A DNA stretch of 64,000 nt, from assembly GCF_011752525.1 (NCBI RefSeq), contig NZ_VWXI01000001.1:423355-487354 (forward strand), given 5' to 3'. The DNA comes from Pantoea sp. Cy-639 (GTDB lineage Bacteria > Pseudomonadota > Gammaproteobacteria > Pseudomonadales > Pseudomonadaceae). The position numbers and the translations under genes were made by a program. Under the pieces are notes generated by a model. It was not told the DNA's origin. It searched no databases and saw nothing but the letters and a program-made list of their open reading frames with translations. This document shows positions 38,601 through 48,433 of the stretch, piece after piece. Positions within the stretch are counted from its first letter, which is position 1, and each line of letters starts with the position of its first letter.

Positions 38601-40133
38601 ATGATTTTGCCTTGGCTGATCCTGATCCCCTTCATCGGCGGCTTCCTGTGCTGGCTGGGCGAGCGCTTCGGCGCCACCCTGCCGCGCTGGATCGCGCTGC
38701 TGACCATGTCCCTGCTGCTCGGCATCGGCCTGTGGCTGTGGGCGACCGGTAACTACACGCTGGCCCCGACCCCGGGCGCCGAACCTGCCTGGGCGCTCGA
38801 ATACAAAGTCGAGTGGATCAAGCGCTTCGGTATCAGCATCCACCTGGCCCTCGACGGCCTGTCGCTGCTGATGATCCTGCTCACCGGCCTGCTCGGCGTG
38901 CTGTCGGTGCTGTGCTCGTGGAAAGAGATCCAGCGCCACGTCGGCTTCTTCCACCTCAACCTGATGTGGATTCTCGGCGGCGTGGTCGGGGTGTTCCTGG
39001 CCCTGGACCTGTTCCTGTTCTTCTTCTTCTGGGAAATGATGCTGGTGCCGATGTACTTCCTCATCGCGCTCTGGGGTCACAGTTCGGCTGACGGCAAGAA
39101 GACCCGGATCTACGCGGCGACCAAGTTCTTCATCTTCACCCAGGCCAGCGGCCTGATCATGCTGGTGGCGATCCTCGGCCTGGTGCTGGTCAACTACAAC
39201 AACACCGGCGTGATCACCTTCAACTACAGCGACCTGCTCAAGGCCCAGCTGCCGGCCGGCGTCGAGTACATCCTGATGCTGGGCTTCTTCATCGCCTTCG
39301 CGGTGAAACTGCCGGTGGTGCCGTTCCACTCCTGGCTGCCTGACGCCCACGCCCAGGCACCGACCGCAGGCTCCGTCGACCTCGCCGGCATCCTGCTCAA
39401 GACCGCGGCCTACGGCCTGCTGCGCTTCGCCCTGCCGCTGTTCCCGAACGCCTCGGCCGAGTTCGCGCCGATCGCCATGACCCTGGGCCTGATCGGCATC
39501 TTCTACGGCGCCTTCCTGGCCTTCGCGCAGACCGACATCAAGCGCCTGATCGCCTTCTCCAGCGTCTCGCACATGGGCTTCGTGCTGATCGGCATCTACT
39601 CCGGCAGCCAGCAGGCCCTGCAAGGCGCGGTGATCCAGATGCTGGCCCACGGCCTGTCGGCCGCCGCGCTGTTCATCCTGTCCGGCCAGCTGTACGAGCG
39701 CCTGCACACCCGTGACATGCGTCAGATGGGCGGCCTGTGGCACCGCATCGCGTATCTGCCGGCCATCAGCCTGTTCTTCGCCGCCGCCTCGCTGGGCCTG
39801 CCGGGTACCGGCAACTTCGTCGGCGAGTTCCTGATCCTGATCGGCAGCTTCGCCCACGTGCCATGGATCACCGTGATCGCCACCACCGGCCTGGTGTTCG
39901 GTTCGGTCTACTCGCTGATCATGATCCACCGTGCCTACTTCGGTCCGGCCAAGGCCGATACCGTGCTGGCCGGCATGGACGGTCGCGAGCTGATCATGGT
40001 GCTGGGCCTGGCCGGCCTGCTGATCCTGCTGGGCGTGTATCCGCAGCCGTTCCTCGACACTTCTGCCGCCACCATGAGCGGTGTGCAGCAGTGGCTCGGT
40101 TCCGCATTCACTCAACTCGCTTCGGCCCGGTAA
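38601..40133 (+). CDS. nuoM: NADH-quinone oxidoreductase subunit M
   Basis: A 510-residue antiporter-like membrane subunit with 14 spans. [44 protein letters not shown] and [11 protein letters not shown] are typical. It follows nuoL by 49 bases, the largest gap in the distal operon; an AAGGAAA site precedes the start. A further ATG (38548) near the nuoL stop is not used. Confidence 0.97.
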   Translation: MILPWLILIPFIGGFLCWLGERFGATLPRWIALLTMSLLLGIGLWLWATGNYTLAPTPGAEPAWALEYKVEWIKRFGISIHLALDGLSLLMILLTGLLGVLSVLCSWKEIQRHVGFFHLNLMWILGGVVGVFLALDLFLFFFFWEMMLVPMYFLIALWGHSSADGKKTRIYAATKFFIFTQASGLIMLVAILGLVLVNYNNTGVITFNYSDLLKAQLPAGVEYILMLGFFIAFAVKLPVVPFHSWLPDAHAQAPTAGSVDLAGILLKTAAYGLLRFALPLFPNASAEFAPIAMTLGLIGIFYGAFLAFAQTDIKRLIAFSSVSHMGFVLIGIYSGSQQALQGAVIQMLAHGLSAAALFILSGQLYERLHTRDMRQMGGLWHRIAYLPAISLFFAAASLGLPGTGNFVGEFLILIGSFAHVPWITVIATTGLVFGSVYSLIMIHRAYFGPAKADTVLAGMDGRELIMVLGLAGLLILLGVYPQPFLDTSAATMSGVQQWLGSAFTQLASAR

Positions 40134-40140
40134 GAGCGCT

Positions 40141-41610
40141 ATGGAATTCACCACTCAACACTTCATCGCATTGGCGCCGATGCTGATCACCACCCTCACC
40201 ACGGTGGTGGTGATGCTGGCGATCGCCTGGAAGCGCAACCACTCGCAGACCTTCCTGCTGTCCACCGTGGGCCTGAACCTGGCCCTGCTGTCGATCCTGC
40301 CGGCGCTGAAGGTCGCGCCGCTGGCGGTGACCTCGCTGGTCACCATCGACAAGTTCGCCTGCCTGTACATGGCGATCATCCTGGTGGCGACGCTGGCCTG
40401 CGTCACCCTCGCCCACGCCTACCTCGGCGAAGGCTCCAAGGGCTATCCGGGCAACCGTGAAGAGCTGTACCTGCTGCTGCTGATGTCGGCCCTCGGTGGC
40501 CTGGTGCTGGTCAGCGCCAACCACCTGGCCGGCCTGTTCATCGGCCTGGAACTGCTGTCGGTGCCGGTCTATGGCCTGGTGGCGTACGCCTTCTTCAACA
40601 AGCGCTCGCTGGAAGCCGGCATCAAGTACATGGTGCTGTCGGCCGCCGGTTCCGCCTTCCTGCTGTTCGGCATGGCCCTGCTGTACGCCGATGCCGGCAG
40701 CCTGGCCTTCGACCAGATCGGCAAGGCCCTGGCCAGCACCAGCATGCCGAGCCTGCTGGCCCAGCTGGGCCTGGGCATGATGCTGGTCGGCCTGGCCTTC
40801 AAGCTGTCGCTGGTACCGTTCCACCTGTGGACCCCGGACGTGTACGAAGGCGCCCCGGCACCGGTCGCCGCGTTCCTGGCCACTGCCAGCAAGGTCGCGG
40901 TGTTCGCCGTGGTCGTGCGCCTGTTCATGCTCTCCCCTGCTGCCAGCAGCGGCGTGCTGAGCACCGTGCTGGCCGTGATCGCGGTCGCCTCGATCCTGAT
41001 CGGCAACCTGCTGGCGCTGACCCAGAGCAACCTCAAGCGTCTGCTCGGTTACTCGTCCATCGCCCACTTCGGCTACCTGGTCATCGCCCTGGTCGCCAGC
41101 AAGGGCCTGGCCCTGGAGGCCATGGGCGTGTACCTGGTCACCTACGTGATCACCAGCCTCGGCGCCTTCGGCGTGATCACCCTGATGTCCTCGCCGTACG
41201 CCGGCCGTGACGCCGACGCCCTGTACGAGTACCGCGGCCTGTTCTGGCGCCGTCCGTACCTGACCGCGGTACTGACCGTCATGATGCTGTCGCTGGCCGG
41301 TATCCCGCTGACCGCGGGCTTCATCGGCAAGTTCTACATCATCGCCACCGGCGTCGAGTCGCACCTGTGGTGGCTGGTCGGCGCCCTGGTGATCGGCAGC
41401 GCCATCGGCGTGTACTACTACCTGCGCGTCATGGTCACCCTGTACCTGGTCGAGCCGAACCTGCGTCGCCACGACGCTCCACTGAAGTGGGAACAGCGCA
41501 CTGGCGGCGTGATGCTGCTGGCCATCGCCATCCTCGCTTTCGTGCTCGGTGTCTACCCGCAGCCGCTGCTGGAGATGGTGCAGCAGGCTGGCCTGCAACT
41601 GATCGGCTGA
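40141..41610 (+). CDS. nuoN: NADH-quinone oxidoreductase subunit N
   Basis: A 489-residue antiporter-like membrane subunit with about 14 spans. [55 protein letters not shown] and [15 protein letters not shown] are conserved. The ATG at 40141 is seven bases after the nuoM stop. It is the last nuo gene; a strong terminator follows 20 bases later. Confidence 0.97.
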   Translation: MEFTTQHFIALAPMLITTLTTVVVMLAIAWKRNHSQTFLLSTVGLNLALLSILPALKVAPLAVTSLVTIDKFACLYMAIILVATLACVTLAHAYLGEGSKGYPGNREELYLLLLMSALGGLVLVSANHLAGLFIGLELLSVPVYGLVAYAFFNKRSLEAGIKYMVLSAAGSAFLLFGMALLYADAGSLAFDQIGKALASTSMPSLLAQLGLGMMLVGLAFKLSLVPFHLWTPDVYEGAPAPVAAFLATASKVAVFAVVVRLFMLSPAASSGVLSTVLAVIAVASILIGNLLALTQSNLKRLLGYSSIAHFGYLVIALVASKGLALEAMGVYLVTYVITSLGAFGVITLMSSPYAGRDADALYEYRGLFWRRPYLTAVLTVMMLSLAGIPLTAGFIGKFYIIATGVESHLWWLVGALVIGSAIGVYYYLRVMVTLYLVEPNLRRHDAPLKWEQRTGGVMLLAIAILAFVLGVYPQPLLEMVQQAGLQLIG

Positions 41611-41630
41611 TCAGTGCAGTGATGTAAAAG

Positions 41631-41659
41631 ACACCCCGCCTCGGCGGGGTGTTTTTTTT
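41631..41659 (+). terminator. nuo operon terminator
   Basis: ACACCCCGCC and GGCGGGGTGT form a 10-base-pair stem on a TC loop, followed by a run of eight T. It ends the nuo transcript. Confidence 0.95.
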
Positions 41660-41751
41660 GCGCCCCGCAATGGCGATTACAGATCGGCCGGTGTGCTTCG
41701 TCTGCCCTTTGCAGCGTCAGACTCCCGCACTCGATCTGGAACCCCGTCCCC

Positions 41752-43803
41752 ATGCGTCCCACCCTCCCCTACTCCCTGCTGGCGCTGTTCGTTGCCGGTA
41801 CCGCCCAGGCCGCCAATCAGGTCGAGCTCGACCAGGTGTTGGTCCAGGGCCAGGCACAGTCCGAACTCGAGGGCGCCGCCGAACACCTGCACGAGATCCC
41901 CGGTGCCAGCAACCTGGTGGACATGGACAAGGTCGGCCAGGGCCGGCTGGCCAGCAACCAGGATGTGCTGGCCTACCAGCCGGGGGTGTTCGCCCAGTCG
42001 GCCGGCAACGACGGCATCAAGCTGTCGATCCGGGGCTCGGGCATCAACCGTGCGCCCGGTGCCCACGGCTCAGGGGTGTACACGATGTTCGACGGCCTGC
42101 CGCTGACCGGCCCCGGCGGCACGCCCTACGAGTTGTTCGAGCCACTGTGGCTGAGCCGCGCCGAAGTGCTGCGCGGTGCCAACGGTTTCGACCAGGGCTC
42201 CCTGGCCTTGGGCGGCGCGATCAACTACGTGACCCACACCGGCTACGATGCCGCGCCGCTGCAGGTGCGCTACGAGGCCGGCAGCCGCGGTTACCAGCGC
42301 CGCCACATCAGCTCTGGCCAGGTGCTGGGCGACCTCGACTACTACGTGGCGCTGACCGATGCCGAATACGACGGCTACCAGCAGCACAGCAGCGGCAGCG
42401 CCAAGGGCATCGCCGCCAACGTCGGCTATCGCTTCAACCCCAACCTGGAAACGCGCTTCTACCTGCGCTACCGGGAGACCGAGAACGACCTGGCCGGGCG
42501 TTTGACCAAGGAGCAGATCAAGCACCATCCACGGGCCGCCAATCCGGCCTACCTGGCCCGCGACGACAGCCGTCCACAGCCTGGCAGCACCTGGGTCGGC
42601 AACAAGACCACCTTCTTCCTCGACGACGAGTCGCGCCTGGAGGCTGGGTTGGTCTACCACGACTACCCGATGGACCTGCGCGAAGGCCCGATGCGCCTGA
42701 AGGTCGCCTACTCCGACGTCAGCGGCATGCTCAACTATATGCGTCGCGACACCCTGTTCGGCCACGACAGCAAGACCACCGTCGGCTGGCGTACCACCAA
42801 GCATCTGCCCAACAGCGGCGCCTCGCAGTTCGCCCGCTCCGGTGGAGACAACTTCGGCGCCCGCACGCGCGACTTCACGTACCAAGGCTCGGACAGCGTG
42901 CTGCACATGGGCAATGACCTGGAGCTGATCCCCAACCTGTGGCTGACCACTGGCCTGGCGATGATCTACACCCGCCGCGAGAGCGACGTCACTTACCCGG
43001 CCAGCGGCGGCAAGGTCAGCCAGCACGACTGGGACTATGCCCCACGAGTGGGCCTGCGCTACGACATTCGCCCGGACCTGCAGGTATACGGCAACCTCAG
43101 CCGCTCGGTGGAGCCGCCGCATCCGTGGTCCTTGGTCTGGAGTGCGCCGGTCAACAACCAGCCCATGAAGATGCAGAACCAGACCGCCACCACCCTGGAA
43201 CTAGGCGCGCGCGGCGATTCGGCGCTGGGGCATTGGGACCTGGCCTGGTACTACGCGCAGGTACGCCACGAACTGCTGAACGTGGAAATCGTGCAAGGCT
43301 TGCCGTTCAAGGAGTTCAACGCCAGCCCCACGGTACACCAGGGCGTCGAAGCGGGCCTCGACAGCACGCTCTGGGAACAACCCGGTACCGGCAAGCTGAG
43401 CCTGCGCCAGGCCTATACCTTCAGCGACTTCCACTACCGTGACGACGACAAGTTTGGCGACAACCGCCTGCCCGGCATCCCCATGCATTACTACCAGGCC
43501 GAGTTGCGTTACGACTGGCCGGCGGGGTTCTACGCCGGCGTGAATACGCAGATGGCCTCCAAGGTGCAAGTGGACTACGCCAACAGCAGCCACGCTGACG
43601 CCTACGCTCTGCTCGGCGCGCGGCTGGGCTGGGACTCGCCGAAACGTGACTGGCAGACCTGGCTGGACCTGCGCAACCTGACCAACCAGCGCTATGCGGC
43701 GACGGTGACGCCGGGGTATGACGATGGTGGCAAGGATGTCGCCCGTTCGACGCCGGGGGAAGGTTTCGCAGCTTATCTGGGAGTTTCTTACAGCTTCCGC
43801 TAG
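41752..43803 (+). CDS. TonB-dependent outer-membrane receptor (FecA/FepA-like, no signalling domain)
   Basis: A 683-residue outer-membrane receptor. A signal peptide ends near GTAQA (about residue 20); the TonB box region follows (DQVLVQG), then the plug domain (residues about 45-155, with LSIRGSGINRAP and GGAINYVTHTG) and a 22-strand barrel ending with the aromatic SYSFR. No N-terminal signalling (STN) domain is present, so it is not an anti-sigma-linked receptor. The ligand is unknown; iron chelates are usual, but copper is also possible as a copper cluster lies 2 kb downstream. It sits alone between the nuo terminator and trhP, has no clear Fur box by eye, and its ribosome site is weak. 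Confidence 0.9.
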   Translation: MRPTLPYSLLALFVAGTAQAANQVELDQVLVQGQAQSELEGAAEHLHEIPGASNLVDMDKVGQGRLASNQDVLAYQPGVFAQSAGNDGIKLSIRGSGINRAPGAHGSGVYTMFDGLPLTGPGGTPYELFEPLWLSRAEVLRGANGFDQGSLALGGAINYVTHTGYDAAPLQVRYEAGSRGYQRRHISSGQVLGDLDYYVALTDAEYDGYQQHSSGSAKGIAANVGYRFNPNLETRFYLRYRETENDLAGRLTKEQIKHHPRAANPAYLARDDSRPQPGSTWVGNKTTFFLDDESRLEAGLVYHDYPMDLREGPMRLKVAYSDVSGMLNYMRRDTLFGHDSKTTVGWRTTKHLPNSGASQFARSGGDNFGARTRDFTYQGSDSVLHMGNDLELIPNLWLTTGLAMIYTRRESDVTYPASGGKVSQHDWDYAPRVGLRYDIRPDLQVYGNLSRSVEPPHPWSLVWSAPVNNQPMKMQNQTATTLELGARGDSALGHWDLAWYYAQVRHELLNVEIVQGLPFKEFNASPTVHQGVEAGLDSTLWEQPGTGKLSLRQAYTFSDFHYRDDDKFGDNRLPGIPMHYYQAELRYDWPAGFYAGVNTQMASKVQVDYANSSHADAYALLGARLGWDSPKRDWQTWLDLRNLTNQRYAATVTPGYDDGGKDVARSTPGEGFAAYLGVSYSFR

Positions 43804-43865
43804 GCCAACGGCCTGCACTGAATACCCGCCTTGGTCACCAGCAGCGCAGTCAGGGCCTCGTTCAT
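43800..43865 (-). CDS. Possible 21-residue small protein or gene remnant
   Basis: A short frame opposite the receptor's 3' end, beginning MNEALTALLVTKAG. It has a good ribosome site (TGAGGA, 7 bases before the ATG at 43865) and its stop overlaps the receptor stop. It could be a real small protein, or the preserved N-terminus of a lost gene. I do not recognise it. Confidence 0.3.
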   Translation of the reverse strand: MNEALTALLVTKAGIQCRPLA

Positions 43866-43920
43866 GGGCATTCCTCAGAGGCTCAACGCTTTAGTGCGCG
43901 CCATAACGGCAAAAGTGCCG

Positions 43921-43934
43921 TTGACCCAGGTCAA
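43921..43934 (+). promoter_or_regulatory. Perfect ANR/FNR-type box upstream of trhP
   Basis: TTGACCCAGGTCAA fits the ANR consensus TTGAYnnnnRTCAA exactly and is symmetric. Its centre lies about 63 bases before the trhP ATG, so a transcription start 41.5 bases downstream would leave a leader of about 20 bases. This predicts oxygen-limited induction of trhP. Confidence 0.65.
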
Positions 43935-43990
43935 TACCGCCGCAGCGCCGTCGCCTTAGCATTCGCGCCTTTTGTCCCTGGTGCGCCCCC

Positions 43991-45313
43991 ATGACCCCAC
44001 CCGCCAAGCCCGAACTGCTCGCCCCCGCCGGCACCCTGAAGACCATGCGCTACGCCTTCGCCTACGGCGCCGACGCGGTCTATGCCGGCCAGCCGCGCTA
44101 CAGCCTGCGGGTGCGCAACAACGAGTTCGACCACGCCAACCTGGCGCTCGGCATCCAGGAGGCCCATGCCCTGGGCAAGCGCTTCTACGTGGTGGTCAAC
44201 ATCGCCCCGCACAACGCCAAGCTCAAGACTTTCCTCAAGGACCTGGCCCCCGTCATCGACATGGGGCCGGATGCGCTGATCATGTCCGACCCGGGGCTGA
44301 TCATGCTGGTACGCCAGCACTTCCCGCACATGTCCATCCACCTCTCGGTGCAGGCCAACACGGTGAACTGGGCCGCCGTGCGGTTCTGGCAGGGGCTGGG
44401 CCTGTCGCGGGTGATCCTGTCCCGGGAGCTGTCGCTGGAAGAAATCGAGGAGATCCGCCAGCAGGTGCCGGAGATGGAGCTGGAAGTGTTCGTGCATGGC
44501 GCACTGTGCATGGCCTACTCCGGCCGCTGCCTGTTGTCCGGTTACCTGAACAAGCGCGATGCCAACCAGGGTACCTGCACCAACGCCTGCCGCTGGAAGT
44601 ACGACGCCACCCCGGCCACCGAGAATGCCACGGGCGATATCGTCCACGAGGTCGAACCGACCCTGGGCCTCGGTACGCCTACCGAGCAGGTGTTCCTGCT
44701 TCAGGAAAGCAACCGCCCGGGCGAGCAGATGCCGGCCTTCGAGGACGAGCACGGCACCTACATCATGAATGCCAAGGACCTGCGCGCCATCCAGCACGTC
44801 GAGCGGCTGACCCACATGGGCGTGCACTCGCTGAAGATCGAAGGCCGCACCAAGTCGCACTTCTACTGCGCCCGCGCGGTGCAATCGTACCGCCAGGCCA
44901 TCGACGACGCCGTGGCCGGGCGCCCGTTCGACCGCAGCCTGATGACCAACCTCGAATCCCTCGCCCAACGCGGCTATACCGAAGGCTTCCTGCGGCGCCA
45001 CGTACACGATGAGTACCAGAACTACCAGCGCGGCAACTCGGTGTCCGAGCGTCAGCAGTTCGTAGGCGAGCTGACGGGCGTGCGCGTCGAGGGCCTGGCC
45101 GAAGTGAAGGTGAAGAACCGCTTTGCCGTGGGCGACCACCTGGAATTGATGACCCCTCGCGGCAACTACCATTTCGACCTCGAACGCATGAACGACAGCC
45201 ACCAACAGGCCGCGCACGTCGCGCCGGGCGATGGCCATACCGTTTACCTGCCCATCCCGGAGCAGGTGCCGCTGGCCTATGGCCTGTTGATGCGTGACCT
45301 GCCCGACGCCTAG
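43991..45313 (+). CDS. trhP: U32-family tRNA hydroxylation protein TrhP (YegQ)
   Basis: A 440-residue U32-family protein. The family signature is present at about residues 164-183: EVFVHGALCMAYSGRCLLS, followed by GTCTNACRWKY; the cysteines can hold an iron-sulfur cluster. In E. coli, TrhP (formerly YegQ) makes 5-hydroxyuridine at the wobble base of tRNA using prephenate, without oxygen. The older label 'collagenase/protease' is probably wrong for this form. The ATG at 43991 has only a weak ribosome site. The ANR-type box upstream fits a role at low oxygen. Confidence 0.9.
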   Translation: MTPPAKPELLAPAGTLKTMRYAFAYGADAVYAGQPRYSLRVRNNEFDHANLALGIQEAHALGKRFYVVVNIAPHNAKLKTFLKDLAPVIDMGPDALIMSDPGLIMLVRQHFPHMSIHLSVQANTVNWAAVRFWQGLGLSRVILSRELSLEEIEEIRQQVPEMELEVFVHGALCMAYSGRCLLSGYLNKRDANQGTCTNACRWKYDATPATENATGDIVHEVEPTLGLGTPTEQVFLLQESNRPGEQMPAFEDEHGTYIMNAKDLRAIQHVERLTHMGVHSLKIEGRTKSHFYCARAVQSYRQAIDDAVAGRPFDRSLMTNLESLAQRGYTEGFLRRHVHDEYQNYQRGNSVSERQQFVGELTGVRVEGLAEVKVKNRFAVGDHLELMTPRGNYHFDLERMNDSHQQAAHVAPGDGHTVYLPIPEQVPLAYGLLMRDLPDA

Positions 45314-45607
45314 CGGCCAAGCGGCAGCTCTTGCAGCGCGCTGCGCGACCAGGCGAGCAGATCTCTCTGGATCGACTCGCGAAAGGTGGCGAACCGCGCG
45401 CGGTCGAAGCGATAGGCCGTGCCGACGTTCCACACCACGATGTCGTGCCTTCCAATCCACCTGGCGATCGACGAGACGGCTGGCGAAACCTTCGGCATGC
45501 GCCAGAAGGTCCAACAGGTCATTGCGCTCCGCCAAGGAAAACTGCGAGCCCAGGCCGATCAGGTTACCCTCGGACTGAGGCAGTGAAACCAGCGACGACA
45601 TATTCAT
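45310..45607 (-). pseudogene. Frameshifted small gene of about 98 residues
   Basis: Read from the ATG at 45607, the first frame gives about 52 sensible residues (MNMSSLVSLPQSEGNLIGLG... to RQVDWK), then continues out of phase. A second frame in the same direction continues HDIVVWNVGTAYRFDRARF... to the stop at 45310-45312. Removing one base from GGCAC near 45448 joins both into one protein of 98 residues. I do not recognise the family. Either the gene is broken or the sequence has a one-base error. It overlaps the end of trhP by four bases on the other strand. Confidence 0.55.
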
Positions 45608-45763
45608 GAGTATCCGGCGATTAGCGAAGGGTCCTACACCCTATCGCCCCTACCACCGTGCGGGCATGGGGAATACTTGCCGAGCACAGCGTGGCTGACG
45701 AATCTGTAATCCACAGCTCAGGTGACTGACAGGCCCTGGCGGCGAACATCTCGGACCGTACCC

Positions 45764-45783
45764 TCGGGGCAAGCCCGCTCCCA
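45764..45783. repeat. Half REP element before copA
   Basis: CGGGGCAAGCCCGCTCCCAG is a REP half, 23 bases upstream of the copA start. This is an unusual place, as REPs in this window otherwise lie after genes. Upstream at 45696-45710 TGACGAATCTGTAAT may be part of a CopR-type site, but this is weak. Confidence 0.6.
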
Positions 45784-45806
45784 GTGGTCAGTTGCGAGAG
45801 CACACC

Positions 45807-47507
45807 ATGCCACCGACTCCAACCCGTCGTAGCTTCGTCAAGGGCCTTGGCGCCGCCAGCGCCCTCGTCGGCCTCGGCCTCTGGCGCCCGCTGGCCCTGG
45901 CCGCCGAAGGCCGGCGGCCGCACGACCTCAGCGGCCAGCACTTCGAACTGTTCATCGGCCAGACCCCGGTCAACATCACCGGCCAGCCGCGCACCGCCCA
46001 GACCATCAACGCCAGCCTGCCCGGCCCGGTACTGCGCTGGCGCGAAGGCGACACTGTCACCTTGCGCGTACGTAACCACCTGGACCAACCCACCTCGATC
46101 CACTGGCACGGCATTCTGCTGCCGGCCAACATGGATGGCGTGCCGGGCCTGAGCTTCGCCGGTATCGCGCCAGGGGACGACTACCTCTACCAGTTCACCC
46201 TGCGCCAGAGCGGCACCTACTGGTACCACAGCCATTGCGGGTTGCAGGAACAGGCCGGTGTCTACGGCGCCATCGTCATCGAGCCGCGCGAGCCGCAGGC
46301 GCATCACTACCAGCGTGACCATGTGCTGTTGTTCAGCGACTGGTCGGACCAGGCGCCGGAGGCGTTGCTGGCCACGCTGAAGAAGCAGTCCGACGCCTTC
46401 AACTACCACAAGCGCACGGTCGGCGACTTCATCGACGATGTCGCCGACAACGGCTGGGGCAAGACCGTCACCGAACGCTGGGCCTGGGCGAAGATGCGCA
46501 TGAGCCCGACGGACCTCGCCGACATCAGCGCCGCCAGCTACACCTACCTGCTCAACGGCCAGCCGCCAGCGGGCAACTTCACCTGCCTGTACCAGCCCGG
46601 TGAAACCATACGCCTGCGCCTGATCAACGCTTCGGCGATGACTTACTTCGACTTCCGCATCCCCGGGCTCGAGCTGACGGTGATCGCCGCCGACGGTTTG
46701 CCGGTGACACCCGTAAGGGTGGACGAGCTGCGCATCGCCGTGGCCGAGACCTACGACGTGCTGGTGACGGTAGGCGACCTGCCCGCCTACACGCTGTTCG
46801 CCCAGAGCATGGACCGCACCGGCTACGCCCGTGGCACCCTGGCGCGTGCCACCGGCCTGCAGGCGTCAGTACCCGCGCTCGATCCGCGCCCGGTCCTGAG
46901 CATGGACGACATGGGGCATGGCGGCATGGGGCAGATGGACCACGCTGCCATGGCCGGGATGGACCACTCGACCATGAGCGGCATGCAGACCCACCCCGCC
47001 AGCGAAACCGGCAACCCGCTGGTGGACATGCAGACCATGGCCCCGCGCGCCAACCTCGCCGACCCCGGCCTGGGCCTGCGCGACAACGGTCGCCGGGTGC
47101 TGACCTACGCCGACCTGCGCAGCCCCTACCCCGACCCTGACGGCCGCGAGCCGTCACGCGACATCGAGTTGCACCTGACCGGCCACATGGAGCGCTTCGC
47201 CTGGTCGTTCGACGGCATCAAGTTCAGCGATGCCGAGCCACTGCGCCTGAAGTACGGCGAGCGGGTGCGCATCACCCTGGTCAACGACACCATGATGACC
47301 CACCCCATCCACCTGCACGGCATGTGGAGCGACCTGGAGGACGAACACGGACGCTTCCTGGTGCGCAAGCACACCGTCGACATTCCCCCCGGCAGTCGCC
47401 GCAGCTACCGCGTCAGCGCCGACGCCCTGGGGCGCTGGGCCTACCACTGCCACCTGCTCTATCACATGGAAACCGGCATGTTCCGCGAGGTACGGGTCGA
47501 TGAATGA
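45807..47507 (+). CDS. copA: CopA-type multicopper oxidase
   Basis: A 566-residue periplasmic copper resistance oxidase that probably oxidises Cu(I) and binds copper. A twin-arginine signal is present (TRRSFVKGLGAASAL). Copper ligands are seen in SIHWHGI (about residue 96), WYHSHCG (about 138), HPIHLHGMW (about 498) and YHCHLLYHMETGMF (about 545). A methionine-rich stretch lies around residues 365-395 (MDDMGHGGMGQMDH and similar). The ATG at 45807 is preferred to an upstream TTG because it starts the Tat signal. It overlaps copB by 8 bases. Confidence 0.95.
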   Translation: MPPTPTRRSFVKGLGAASALVGLGLWRPLALAAEGRRPHDLSGQHFELFIGQTPVNITGQPRTAQTINASLPGPVLRWREGDTVTLRVRNHLDQPTSIHWHGILLPANMDGVPGLSFAGIAPGDDYLYQFTLRQSGTYWYHSHCGLQEQAGVYGAIVIEPREPQAHHYQRDHVLLFSDWSDQAPEALLATLKKQSDAFNYHKRTVGDFIDDVADNGWGKTVTERWAWAKMRMSPTDLADISAASYTYLLNGQPPAGNFTCLYQPGETIRLRLINASAMTYFDFRIPGLELTVIAADGLPVTPVRVDELRIAVAETYDVLVTVGDLPAYTLFAQSMDRTGYARGTLARATGLQASVPALDPRPVLSMDDMGHGGMGQMDHAAMAGMDHSTMSGMQTHPASETGNPLVDMQTMAPRANLADPGLGLRDNGRRVLTYADLRSPYPDPDGREPSRDIELHLTGHMERFAWSFDGIKFSDAEPLRLKYGERVRITLVNDTMMTHPIHLHGMWSDLEDEHGRFLVRKHTVDIPPGSRRSYRVSADALGRWAYHCHLLYHMETGMFREVRVDE

Positions 47508-48351
47508 ACGCATCAGCAATCGCCGCATCGCCACCGGCGTCGCGCTGCTCGCGCTGCTGGCCAGCGAACGCGCCCTTGCCGCCGGCATGACGGGCATGGA
47601 TCACAGCCAGATGAACCACGCCACCGCACCCGCCGATCAACCCCGTACCCCCCTGCCGGTGATCGGCGATGCCGAGCGCCAGGCCGCGTTCCCTCCCTTG
47701 CCCGGCCACCAGGTGCATGACCGGGCCCTCAACTGGGCGGTGATCGTCGATCAGCTGGAGTACCAGCACTTCGACAGCAGCGACGCGCTGAACTGGAACG
47801 CCACGGCCTGGGTCGGTGGCGATATCGACCGCCTGTAGCTGCGCAGCGAGGGTGAACGACAACAGGGCAAGACCCACAAGGCCGAGCTGCAGGCGTTGTG
47901 GGGCCATGCCATCAGCCCGTGGTGGGAACTGGTCGGTGGTGTGCGCCAGGACTTCAAGCCCGCCAGTGGCCAACACTGGGCAGCCTTCGGTATCCAGGGC
48001 ACCCCCCTCTACGGCCTGGAACTGGAAGCCACCGCCTACGCCGGCGAACGCCAGCAGACCGCACTGCGCCTGGAGGCCGGTTACGTTATGCTGCTGACCA
48101 ACCGCTGGATCCTCGAACCCACCGTCGAAGCCAATCTCTTCGGACGCAACGACGCCAGCCGCGAACAAGGCGCGGGGCTGGCCGAAAGCGAAGTGGGGTT
48201 GCGTCTGCGCTACGAGATCAGTCGCGGCTTCGCGCCCTATGTCGGGGTCAGCTTCAACCGCCTGCACGGCAACCGCGCCGAACAGGCTCGGGCGGATGGC
48301 GAAGATACCGGCCAGACCCGCCTGGTAGCCGGGGTTCGCCTGCGTTTCTGA
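47500..48351 (+). pseudogene. copB: CopB outer-membrane copper protein, interrupted by an in-frame amber codon
   Basis: CopB is an outer-membrane beta-barrel protein that works with CopA. The N-terminal part (112 residues: signal peptide, MTGMDHSQMNHA copper-binding stretch, then VHDRALNWAVIVDQLEY) ends at TAG (47836-47838) after GGDIDRL. The same frame continues without another stop as [11 protein letters not shown]... to [12 protein letters not shown] at 48351, and the two parts join as one CopB of 283 residues with a single residue lost. Family members usually have Trp at this place (TGG), so one G-to-A change explains the stop. It is a recent nonsense mutation, or a sequencing error, or read through. 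Confidence 0.85.
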
Positions 48352-48433
48352 AGCCCCGAGCATCGGCGCAGCCGGCGCCATTCATCGCAGGCGACCCAGC
48401 CCATGAATCATGCTGTTCCACAGGAGCTCCACC

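Noticed and set aside
36062..38725. Very long minus-strand frame over nuoJ to nuoL
   Set aside because: It is a shadow of high-GC nuo genes; the residues are rich in Gln, Asp, His and Gly without any fold.
45294..45578. Plus-strand open frame after trhP
   Set aside because: It lies over the frameshifted minus-strand gene and has an Arg-rich shadow-like composition.
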